Assembly: GCA_026129385.1 (NCBI GenBank) | Contig: JAHCIE010000201.1 | Location: 1-6,240, forward strand | Source: Anaerolineae bacterium | GTDB taxonomy: Bacteria; Chloroflexota; Anaerolineae; Epilineales; JAHCIE01 | Length of the DNA stretch: 6,240 nucleotides | Reading direction: 5' to 3' | Part shown: positions 1 through 5,322 of the stretch, in pieces | How positions within the stretch are numbered: position 1 is the stretch's first letter | Layout: every line of letters starts with the position of its first letter | Translations under genes and position numbers: made by a program | The notes under the pieces: model-generated | The model's input: the letters and a program-made list of their open reading frames with translations, nothing else | The model's database searches: none | What the model was told of the DNA's origin: nothing

Positions 1-328
1 CCACGGGCGCGCTGAAACCGGCTCGCATCTGGTGCGCCAGAAGGCTGTCGCCCAGGCCAATCTGCCCCATACCATATTTCGCGTATAGCTCGCCGTCGCG
101 ACCCTCGTGCCCGATTTCGACGCGCTCGTTGAGCCAGCGCATGTGGGAGATGGCAGGCGAGCCGCGCTCCCACCATGCGACGGCGGCGGCCAGCGTCGCG
201 GCGTCGTCGGAGGTCTGGATGCCGAGGCAAGGGGCGCCGAACAGGAGGAGGCAGACCATGAAACTCAGACCGGCGAGGACGCCAGCCTGAACGACCGTCA
301 GGAGAGAACGCAGTGATGGCGGCGGCAT
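1..328 (-). CDS. N-terminal fragment of a membrane protein, probably a GT39/ArnT-like glycosyltransferase (truncated by the window edge)
   Basis: The minus strand reads open from an ATG at 328 to the window edge, giving 109 residues with no stop. A hydrophobic segment at about residues 8-36 (LLTVVQAGVLAGLSFMVCLL and on) looks like a first transmembrane helix. It is followed by an Asp pair (D41, D42), a WWERGSPAI stretch and the motif GRDGELYAKYGMGQ at residues 76-89. This order (TM1, acidic residues just outside the membrane, then a G-R-D-G..Y.KYG.GQ loop) is familiar from bacterial membrane glycosyltransferases of the dolichyl-phosphate-mannose mannosyltransferase/ArnT type, which transfer sugars from lipid-linked donors outside the membrane. 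Family identity is inferred; only the first helix and first loop are visible. A GAGGA ribosome binding site 3 nt before the ATG and a promoter upstream support the start. It is transcribed away from the carboxylase operon. It could instead be another polytopic protein of unknown function. Confidence 0.72.
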   Translation of the reverse strand, partial: MPPPSLRSLLTVVQAGVLAGLSFMVCLLLFGAPCLGIQTSDDAATLAAAVAWWERGSPAISHMRWLNERVEIGHEGRDGELYAKYGMGQIGLGDSLLAHQMRAGFSAPV

Positions 329-331
329 GTA

Positions 332-336
332 TCCTC
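332..336 (-). promoter_or_regulatory. Ribosome binding site of the minus-strand membrane protein gene
   Basis: On the minus strand the bases before the ATG read GAGGATAC, so a GAGGA core lies 3 nt from the start codon. The spacing is short but workable, and it supports the ATG at 328 as the start. Confidence 0.5.
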
Positions 337-353
337 GCCTACACGATGGCGAC

Positions 354-382
354 ATGATACGCCGCTTGCCGACTGACGGCAA
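354..382 (-). promoter_or_regulatory. Sigma70-type promoter for the minus-strand membrane protein gene
   Basis: On the minus strand a -35 box TTGCCG (382-377, 4 of 6 consensus bases) and a -10 box TATCAT (359-354, 5 of 6) are separated by exactly 17 bp. Transcription would begin near 347 and leave a leader of about 20 nt before the ATG at 328. The -35 box is one arm of a perfect inverted repeat (366-382), so a repressor bound there could block this promoter. The assignment rests on sequence match and spacing only. Confidence 0.5.
366..382. promoter_or_regulatory. Perfect inverted repeat TTGCCG-N5-CGGCAA, candidate operator
   Basis: The arms TTGCCG (366-371) and CGGCAA (377-382) are perfect reverse complements around a 5-base centre, ACTGA. 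A 17-bp dyad between two divergent genes, with one arm being the -35 box of the leftward promoter, has the form of a binding site for a dimeric transcription factor. No regulator gene is in the window, so its identity is unknown. As an RNA hairpin it would lie outside both predicted transcripts, which favours a DNA-binding role. Confidence 0.42.
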
Positions 383-393
383 ATCGAATCAGC

Positions 394-414
394 GTGACTT
401 GCGCGGCGCGTCAC
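394..414. promoter_or_regulatory. Imperfect dyad GTGAC-N11-GTCAC overlapping the -35 box of the carboxylase operon
   Basis: The outer arms GTGAC (394-398) and GTCAC (410-414) are reverse complements. Inside them GCGC (401-404) and GCGC (406-409) continue the symmetry after a two-base offset. The element covers the proposed -35 box at 399-404, where a repressor could act. In this GC-rich setting the inner GCGC pairs are weak evidence; the outer arms are the more informative part. Confidence 0.3.
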
Positions 415-427
415 AATCCGCTACACT
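399..427 (+). promoter_or_regulatory. Candidate sigma70-type promoter of the carboxylase operon
   Basis: A -35 box TTGCGC (399-404, 3 of 6, with the TTG intact) and a -10 box TACACT (422-427, 4 of 6, with the conserved TA...T) are separated by 17 bp. Transcription would begin near 434, about 35 nt before the ATG at 469. It lies back to back with the leftward promoter at 354-382. It also makes the in-frame GTG at 394 unlikely as a start, because that codon would be upstream of the transcript. Confidence 0.4.
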
Positions 428-468
428 TCGACTACCTTACTCCACGACAGACTGTCGAGGGCGTGACT

Positions 469-2079
469 ATGGAAGTCATTGACTCGCAGATTGACCCACA
501 AGACAACCGCTTTCAAGCGAACCGACAGCACAACGCCGCGCTGGCCCAGGAACTTCGCGACCGCCTGACCCACGTGCGACGCGGCGGCGGCGAGCGCGCC
601 CAGAAACGCCACGTCGAGCAGGGCAAGCTCTTCGTCCGCGAGCGCATCCGCCGCCTGCTCGATCCCGGCGCGCCGTTCCTCGAACTGTCGCCCCTGGCTG
701 CCTGGGAGATGTACTTCAACGAGGCCCCGTCGGCGGGCATCGTCACCGGCATCGGCCTGGTCGCCGGCCGCGAGTGCCTCATCGTCGCCAACGACGCCAC
801 GGTCAAGGGCGGCACGTACTACCCGATGACCGTCAAGAAGCACCTGCGCGCCCAGGCGGTCGCCGAGGAGAACCACCTGCCCTGTCTGTACCTGGTGGAC
901 TCCGGCGGTGCGTTCCTGCCCATGCAGGACGAAGTCTTCCCCGACCAGGACGACTTCGGACGCATCTTCTACAACCAGGCGCGCATGAGCGCGCAGGGTA
1001 TCCCCCAGATCGCGGCGGTTATGGGGTCTTGCACAGCGGGCGGCGCCTACGTCCCGGCCATGAGCGACGAGACGGTTATCGTGCGCGGCACGGGGACCAT
1101 CTTCCTGGGCGGGCCGCCGCTGGTCAAGGCCGCCACGGGCGAGGAGGTTAGCGCCGAGGAGCTGGGCGGCGCAGACGTCCACACCCGCCGCTCTGGCGTC
1201 GCCGATCATCTGGCCCTCAACGACGACCACGCCCTCGAGCTGTGCCGCGAGATCGTTGCTACCCTCAACACCCGCAAGCGCGTCAGCCTCGACGTCGCCC
1301 CGCCCGAAGCTCCCCTCTACGACCCCGACGAGCTGTACGGCGTCATCCCGCGCACCTTCCGCGAGAGCTACGACGTGCGCGAGGTCATCGCCCGCATCGT
1401 CGACGGTAGCCGCCTGCGCGAGTTCAAGGCCCTCTACGGCGACACCCTGGTATGCGGCTTCGCCCGCATCCACGGCTACCCGGTCGGCATCCTCGCCAAC
1501 AACGGTGTGCTATTCAGCGAGTCGGCCCTCAAGGGCGCGCACTTTATCGAGCTATGCACGGCGCGCAACATCCCGCTCCTATTCCTACAGAACATCACCG
1601 GCTTCATGGTCGGCCGCGAGTACGAGGCAGGCGGCATCGCCCGCGACGGGGCGAAGCTCGTCCACGCTGTCGCCAACGCCCGCGTGCCCAAGCTGACTGT
1701 CATCATCGGCGGCTCCTTCGGCGCAGGCAACTACGGCATGGCCGGCCGCGCCTACAGCCCGCGTTTCCTATGGATGTGGCCCAACAGCCGCATTAGCGTC
1801 ATGGGCGGCGAGCAGGCCGCCAACGTGCTGTTGACCGTCAAGCAGGATCAGCTGGCTCGCAGCGGCGATCCGCTTATGTCGAGCGCGGAGCAGGAGCGCT
1901 TCAAGGCCCCAATCCTTGAAAAGTACGAGCACGAGGGTAGCCCCTACTATTCCACGGCCCGCCTGTGGGACGACGGTATTCTCGACCCGCCAGAGACGCG
2001 CCGCGTGCTGGCCCTCGCCTTGTCCGCGTGCCTGAACGCGCCCGACGAGCCGACCCAGTACGGCGTGTTCAGGATGTAG
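469..2079 (+). CDS. mccB: Acyl-CoA carboxylase carboxyltransferase (beta) subunit, probably 3-methylcrotonyl-CoA carboxylase
   Basis: This 536-residue cytoplasmic protein moves the carboxyl group from carboxybiotin to an acyl-CoA. In MCC the substrate is 3-methylcrotonyl-CoA and the product 3-methylglutaconyl-CoA, in leucine degradation. The start MEVIDSQIDP, the segment VANDATVKGGTYYPMTVKKH, the N-domain oxyanion/CoA motif GSCTAGGAYVP (residues 186-196), the C-domain motif GGSFGAGNYGM (414-424) with GRAYSPRFLWMWPNSRISVM after it, and the C-terminus YGVFRM are all hallmarks of the MCC beta family. Length is normal for bacterial members. The ATG at 469 is chosen over an in-frame GTG at 394 because it begins at the usual family N-terminus, has GAGGG (457-461) 7 nt upstream, and lies downstream of the predicted promoter. 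It is first in the operon with the biotin carboxylase and carrier. Geranyl-CoA carboxylase is the main alternative and cannot be excluded by eye. No truncation or frameshift is seen. Confidence 0.95.
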   Translation: MEVIDSQIDPQDNRFQANRQHNAALAQELRDRLTHVRRGGGERAQKRHVEQGKLFVRERIRRLLDPGAPFLELSPLAAWEMYFNEAPSAGIVTGIGLVAGRECLIVANDATVKGGTYYPMTVKKHLRAQAVAEENHLPCLYLVDSGGAFLPMQDEVFPDQDDFGRIFYNQARMSAQGIPQIAAVMGSCTAGGAYVPAMSDETVIVRGTGTIFLGGPPLVKAATGEEVSAEELGGADVHTRRSGVADHLALNDDHALELCREIVATLNTRKRVSLDVAPPEAPLYDPDELYGVIPRTFRESYDVREVIARIVDGSRLREFKALYGDTLVCGFARIHGYPVGILANNGVLFSESALKGAHFIELCTARNIPLLFLQNITGFMVGREYEAGGIARDGAKLVHAVANARVPKLTVIIGGSFGAGNYGMAGRAYSPRFLWMWPNSRISVMGGEQAANVLLTVKQDQLARSGDPLMSSAEQERFKAPILEKYEHEGSPYYSTARLWDDGILDPPETRRVLALALSACLNAPDEPTQYGVFRM

Positions 2080-2093
2080 CGCCCCGCCGCGCC

Positions 2094-3092
2094 ATGCCCA
2101 CCATTCGCACCCGCGCCCCCATGCGTCTCGACCTGGGCGGCGGCTGGACCGATGTGCCGCCCTTCTCCACCGAGGTCGGCGGCGCGGTCCTCAACACCGC
2201 CATCGCACGCTACGCCCGCGTCACCCTGTCGCCGCGCGAGGACGGCCACATCCGCCTCGCCTCCGACGACTACCACGCCATCGTCGCTGGCAGCCTAACC
2301 CATGCCCTCACCTACAACGGTGAACTAGATCTGCTCAAGGCGGCCGTGACGGCCGCCGGCGCGCCCGCCGTGGACCTGGCCTCGTCGAGTGACGCCCCGC
2401 CGGGTGCAGGGCTGGGCGCGTCGGCGTCGGTGGGGGTTGCTTTGCTCGGCGCGCTGAACGTGCTGCGCCCCCAGTGGCCCTGCGCGGCGCTGGCCGACCG
2501 CGCCCACCACCTGGAGATTGACATTGGCGTGGCGGGCGGGCGGCAGGACCAGTACGCGGCCCTGAACGGCGGCTTCCAGTTCCTGGAGTTCCACGACCCG
2601 GCCGCCACGGCCACCCGCGTCGACGTGCCCCCCGCCGTCCTCGATGCTCTCCGCCGCGACTTCGTGCTCGTCTACACCGGCCGTTCGCGGGTGTCGGGCA
2701 ACATCATCGCCACGGTCATGGGCGCGTATCGTCGCGGCGAGCCGCGCACCACCCAGGCCCTGCGCCGCCTCAAGGCCATCGCCGTCGAGATGCGTGACGC
2801 CCTCCTGGCGGGCGACCTACCGGGTTTCGGCGCGCTGCTGTCGGAAAACTGGGCCTGCCAGAAGGCGCTCGACCCATCGACCACCACCCCGCAGATCGAC
2901 GCCCTGTTCGACCTCGCCCGGCGCCACGGTGCGACTGGCGGTAAAGCCCTCGGCGCGGGCGGCGGCGGCTGCGTGCTGTTCTACGCGCCCAACAGCAGCG
3001 GCGAACTGCACGCCCGCCTCGTCGCCGGGGACCTGACCGTGTTCGACTTCGACTTCGACTTCGAGGGGCTACAGGTGGAGGCCGACGGATAG
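2094..3092 (+). CDS. GHMP-family sugar kinase (heptose-7-phosphate kinase/fucokinase type)
   Basis: This 332-residue protein has the three GHMP kinase motifs in order. Motif 1 is RAPMRLDLGGGWTDVPPF (residues 7-24). Motif 2, the phosphate-binding loop, is PPGAGLGASAS (102-112). Motif 3 is GGKALGAGGGGCVLF (282-296). Between them is EIDIGVAGGRQDQYAA (141-156), the segment following the usual catalytic region. The family phosphorylates small metabolites with ATP. The GGGWTD and GGRQDQY signatures point to D-glycero-D-manno-heptose 7-phosphate kinase (HddA) or fucokinase relatives rather than galactokinase or mevalonate kinase; the exact sugar is not decidable here. The start at 2094 preserves the short N-terminus before motif 1. 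No clear ribosome binding site precedes it, so it may rely on re-initiation after the upstream stop 14 bp away. The C-terminus has an odd FDFDFDFE run coded by a tandem hexamer. Its place between carboxylase subunit genes is unexplained. Confidence 0.9.
   Translation: MPTIRTRAPMRLDLGGGWTDVPPFSTEVGGAVLNTAIARYARVTLSPREDGHIRLASDDYHAIVAGSLTHALTYNGELDLLKAAVTAAGAPAVDLASSSDAPPGAGLGASASVGVALLGALNVLRPQWPCAALADRAHHLEIDIGVAGGRQDQYAALNGGFQFLEFHDPAATATRVDVPPAVLDALRRDFVLVYTGRSRVSGNIIATVMGAYRRGEPRTTQALRRLKAIAVEMRDALLAGDLPGFGALLSENWACQKALDPSTTTPQIDALFDLARRHGATGGKALGAGGGGCVLFYAPNSSGELHARLVAGDLTVFDFDFDFEGLQVEADG
3042..3065 (+). repeat. Short tandem hexamer (TTCGAC x3 plus TTCGAG) inside the kinase gene
   Basis: Three exact TTCGAC copies (3042-3059) are followed by TTCGAG (3060-3065), all in frame, encoding FDFDFDFE in the last beta strand of the kinase. 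Gain or loss of a unit would change the protein by two residues without a frameshift. It looks like a small slippage expansion near the C-terminus. Confidence 0.75.
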
Positions 3093-3208
3093 GACGCGGA
3101 CGAGCGCGGACTAGAGAAGACAGGGCCTGTTCTTAGCTTCGCGTCCTTCGTGCTTGATCATGATGGGAGCCGATCGACGGTCAGTCGCAACAACCTGAGA
3201 GACCAGCC
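3093..3208 (+). other. 116-bp gap between the kinase and biotin carboxylase genes
   Basis: I see no ORF, tRNA or convincing promoter here. It holds a short inverted repeat at 3117-3134 (AAGACAGG, G, CCTGT, one unpaired T, CTT) whose loop is too small to be stable without opening a pair or two. Next comes an imperfect 9-base direct repeat CTTCGCGTC CTTCGTGCT (3137-3154). The inverted repeat has no T-tract, so it is a poor intrinsic terminator. Transcription probably reads through to the biotin carboxylase, perhaps with reduced efficiency. A weak GAGAGA (3196-3201) lies 7 nt before the next start codon. Confidence 0.4.
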
Positions 3209-4726
3209 ATGTTCCAACGTATCCTCATCGCCAATCGCGGCGAGATCGCCGTGCGTGTCATCCGCGCCTGCCGCGATCTGGGTATCGAGACCGTCGCCGT
3301 CTACTCCGAGGCCGACGCGGGCGCGCGTCATGTGGCCCTGGCCGACCAGGCCGTCCTGCTCGGCCCGCCGCCGCCGGCCGAGTCGTACCTGCGCATCGAC
3401 CGCGTGGTACAGGTCGCCCTGGACAGCAGCTGCAACGCGGTTCACCCCGGCTATGGCTTCCTGTCCGAGCGCGCCGCCTTCGCCCGCGCCGTGGCCGAAG
3501 CCGGGCTGACCTTCATCGGCCCGCCCGCCGAGGCCATCGAGGCCATGGGATCAAAGACGGCCGCGCGCGCGCTGATGCAGGAGGCGGGCGTGCCCGTCGT
3601 GCCCGGCTACCAGAGCGGCGGCAGTCTCGATGACTACGCGGCGGCCGCCGAGAGCCTGGGCTACCCGGTGCTGGTCAAGGCCGCCGGGGGCGGCGGCGGT
3701 AAGGGCATGCGCGCCGTCCTCCACGCCGACGACCTCGTGTCCGCTATCGAGGGCGCTGCCCGCGAAGCAGGTAAGGCCTTCGGCGATACGTCCGTGTACG
3801 TGGAGAAGCTGCTGGTCAACCCGCGCCACATCGAGGTCCAGGTGCTGGCCGACCGCCACGGCAACGTGGTTCACCTCTTCGAGCGCGACTGCTCCGTCCA
3901 ACGCCGCCACCAGAAAATCATCGAGGAGACGCCCGCTGCCCACCTGAGCGAGGCCGCCCGCCAGCGCATGGGCCAGGCCGCCGTGGCTGCCGCCCGCGCC
4001 GTGGGCTACGTCAACGCGGGAACCATCGAGTTCCTTCTCGACGCCGACGGTCACTTCTATTTCCTGGAGATGAACACCCGCCTCCAGGTCGAGCATCCCA
4101 TCACCGAGCTGGTGGTAGGCGTCGATCTGGTGAAGCTGCAAATCGCCGTCGCCGCTGGCGAGCCGCTACCCTTTACCCAGACCGACCTGCGCCAGCGCGG
4201 CCACGCCATCGAGTGCCGCGTCTACGCCGAGGACCCGGCCAGCGGCTTCCTGCCGTCCAGCGGGCCACTGCTCAAGGTCGTCGAGCCGGGCGGCCCCGGC
4301 GTGCGGGTCGATAGCGGCTTTGTCACGGGCGACACGGTCAGCCACTACTACGACCCGCTGCTGGCGAAGCTCATCACCTGGGGCAACGACCGCGAGGCGG
4401 CCCTGGCGACCACGCGCCGCGCCCTGGACGAGTACGCCGTGCTGGGTGTGACCACCAACCTCAGTTTCCTGCGCGCCGTGCTCGACCACCCGACATTCCG
4501 CGCCGGTCATACCACGACCGCCTGGGTCGAACAGACCTTTGGCGAGTGGGCCGAGCCGCCCGACGTGCCCGACGACGCTCTCATCGCTGCCGCGCTGCTG
4601 GACATGTTGACGGCCACCGCCAGCGCCGCGCCCGGCGCAACCCTGGCGGTAGACGGCGATCCCTACAACCCGTGGCGGCAGGCCACGCCAGGAGGCTCGA
4701 ATGGAGCGACGATACTCGGTGGGTGA
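3209..4726 (+). CDS. accC: Biotin carboxylase subunit of the acyl-CoA carboxylase (N-terminal part of a divided MCC alpha subunit)
   Basis: This 505-residue enzyme carboxylates the biotin of the carrier protein with bicarbonate and ATP. The N-terminal fold begins MFQRILIANRGEIAVRVIRA, typical of biotin carboxylases. ATP-grasp residues are clear: K116 (GSK), K157 followed by the glycine-rich loop AAGGGGGKGMR, RRHQKIIEETP, and the catalytic segment FLEMNTRLQVEHP with E287, N289 and R291. HAIECRVYAEDP and GPGVRVDSGF mark the C-terminal biotin carboxylase domain. After about residue 450 comes a helical, Ala-rich tail ending DPYNPWR, which in fused MCC alpha subunits sits at the start of the BT domain joining the two subunits. 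The chain then stops; the carrier domain is in the next, overlapping gene. Canonical acetyl-CoA carboxylase AccC is shorter (about 450 residues) and lacks this tail, so a role with the upstream MCC-type carboxyltransferase is more likely. The start is the conserved N-terminus; its ribosome binding site is weak. Confidence 0.95.
   Translation: MFQRILIANRGEIAVRVIRACRDLGIETVAVYSEADAGARHVALADQAVLLGPPPPAESYLRIDRVVQVALDSSCNAVHPGYGFLSERAAFARAVAEAGLTFIGPPAEAIEAMGSKTAARALMQEAGVPVVPGYQSGGSLDDYAAAAESLGYPVLVKAAGGGGGKGMRAVLHADDLVSAIEGAAREAGKAFGDTSVYVEKLLVNPRHIEVQVLADRHGNVVHLFERDCSVQRRHQKIIEETPAAHLSEAARQRMGQAAVAAARAVGYVNAGTIEFLLDADGHFYFLEMNTRLQVEHPITELVVGVDLVKLQIAVAAGEPLPFTQTDLRQRGHAIECRVYAEDPASGFLPSSGPLLKVVEPGGPGVRVDSGFVTGDTVSHYYDPLLAKLITWGNDREAALATTRRALDEYAVLGVTTNLSFLRAVLDHPTFRAGHTTTAWVEQTFGEWAEPPDVPDDALIAAALLDMLTATASAAPGATLAVDGDPYNPWRQATPGGSNGATILGG
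4690..4695 (+). promoter_or_regulatory. Strong Shine-Dalgarno site for the biotin carrier gene, inside the end of the biotin carboxylase gene
   Basis: A perfect AGGAGG lies 5 nt upstream of the ATG at 4701 and is the best ribosome binding site in the window. It decides the start of the carrier gene and supports separate translation of the two subunits rather than a recent frameshift break of one gene. Confidence 0.8.
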
Positions 4727-5189
4727 TGCTGAGGTGAGGGTACGCATCGACACCGAGGGCGACACGCAGCGCGTGACCGTCGGCGACCACGTCTACCTGG
4801 TCCGCGTCGTACGTGCTGACGACGACGGGTTGACGCTGGATATCGACGGGCGGCGCGTGCGTGCCGTGGTCGCGCGGGACGGCCATCGCCGCTGGGTGAC
4901 CGTCGGCGGGCGTACCCTCACGCTGGAGCCAGGGACGGGGCGACGCGGGCGACGCGGGACAGGCGGCGGTGACGATAGTCTAACGGCGGCCATGCCGGGC
5001 CAGGTCGTCGCCGTGTACGTGGCGACGGGCGATAGCGTCGAGCGCGGCCAGAAGTTAGCCTCTCTGGAAGCGATGAAGATGGAGTTAAGCGTCACCGCCC
5101 CGCATACCGGCATCGTACGGGCGGTGCGGGTTACGCCCGGCGACGTGGTCCGTCGGGGACAGCCCCTCATCGAGATCCACCCAACCTGA
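4701..5189 (+). CDS. Biotin carboxyl carrier protein with partial BT domain (C-terminal part of a divided MCC alpha subunit)
   Basis: This 162-residue protein carries the biotin that shuttles carboxyl groups between the biotin carboxylase and carboxyltransferase. Residues 1-76 are rich in beta-strand-like alternation (VRVRIDTEG, VYLVRVVRAD, LTLDIDGRRVRAVV, RTLTLEPG), as expected for the barrel part of the BT domain in MCC/PCC alpha subunits. A flexible, basic, Gly-rich linker (GTGRRGRRGTGGG, 78-90) follows. Residues 95-162 are a biotinyl domain: AAMPGQVV, then EAMKM with the biotin-accepting lysine K126, 36 residues from the C-terminus, which is the standard spacing. The start is fixed by AGGAGG 5 nt upstream. 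It overlaps the biotin carboxylase gene by 26 bp in another frame, implying translational coupling and matched output. The only two TTA codons I found in the window's genes (L119, L129) flank the biotinylation motif. A biotin protein ligase must act from elsewhere in the genome. Confidence 0.93.
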   Translation: MERRYSVGDAEVRVRIDTEGDTQRVTVGDHVYLVRVVRADDDGLTLDIDGRRVRAVVARDGHRRWVTVGGRTLTLEPGTGRRGRRGTGGGDDSLTAAMPGQVVAVYVATGDSVERGQKLASLEAMKMELSVTAPHTGIVRAVRVTPGDVVRRGQPLIEIHPT

Positions 5190-5227
5190 GCGCGGTCGTA
5201 CCTGAGTCCTACATCGCCTGACCGCGC
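5190..5227 (+). terminator. Inverted repeat just after the carboxylase operon, possible transcript end
   Basis: GCGCGGTC (5190-5197) and GACCGCGC (5220-5227) are perfect 8-bp reverse complements around a 22-base loop, starting directly after the carrier gene's stop codon. No T-tract follows, so it is not a standard intrinsic terminator. It could be a factor-dependent end, a 3' stabilising hairpin, or chance in GC-rich sequence. Its position between the operon and the promoter of the next gene is what makes a termination role plausible. Confidence 0.38.
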
Positions 5228-5243
5228 CTGCGCCGCGACCGCC

Positions 5244-5271
5244 TTGCTCCGCGCCCGCGCCGTGCTATAAT
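5244..5271 (+). promoter_or_regulatory. Extended -10 promoter of the di-heme peroxidase gene
   Basis: A perfect -10 box TATAAT (5266-5271) is preceded by TG one base upstream (TGCTATAAT), an extended -10 element. A weak -35 match, TTGCTC (5244-5249, 3 of 6), lies 16 bp upstream of it; extended -10 promoters need little from the -35 box. Transcription would begin near 5278 and leave a leader of about 45 nt. This separates the peroxidase gene from the carboxylase operon transcriptionally. Confidence 0.62.
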
Positions 5272-5313
5272 TCACCCCCTGTATCGGTCGGCGTTGACCT
5301 ATCCATAACCTAT

Positions 5314-5317
5314 AGGA
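5314..5317 (+). promoter_or_regulatory. Ribosome binding site of the di-heme peroxidase gene
   Basis: AGGA lies 5 nt before the ATG at 5323. That ATG also begins a well-formed signal sequence, so the start is well supported. Confidence 0.5.
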
Positions 5318-5322
5318 CCACC

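Noticed and set aside
107..316. Plus-strand open frame of 69 codons
   Set aside because: It has low-complexity charged composition, no motif, and lies antisense to the better-supported minus-strand membrane protein reading.
394..468. GTG at 394 as start of the carboxyltransferase, adding 25 residues
   Set aside because: No ribosome binding site precedes it, the extra residues do not match the family, and the predicted promoter lies downstream of this codon. The ATG at 469 has GAGGG at good distance and the normal N-terminus.
421..1473. Long minus-strand open frame (350 codons) opposite the carboxyltransferase gene
   Set aside because: Its product is Val/Ala/Asp/Gly-rich with no recognisable motif, and the opposite strand encodes a strongly conserved enzyme. 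Open antisense frames are expected in GC-rich coding DNA.
1965..2093. In-frame upstream extension of the kinase into the carboxyltransferase gene (43 extra residues)
   Set aside because: The extension (MGRRYSRPARDAPR and on) is Arg/Pro-rich out-of-frame translation of the conserved upstream gene. The kinase family starts just before RAPMR, matching the ATG at 2094.
3117..3134. Inverted repeat considered as an intrinsic terminator between the kinase and biotin carboxylase
   Set aside because: The loop is one base, the arms need a bulge, and no T-run follows. A real terminator here would also cut the carboxylase operon in two.
3551..4141. Minus-strand open frame of 196 codons opposite the biotin carboxylase
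   Set aside because: It is a mirror of conserved biotin carboxylase codons, has no family features, and no promoter or ribosome binding site was seen.
4166..4765. Minus-strand open frame of 199 codons over the biotin carboxylase/carrier junction
   Set aside because: It is Gly/Arg-rich without motifs and spans two well-supported overlapping genes on the other strand.
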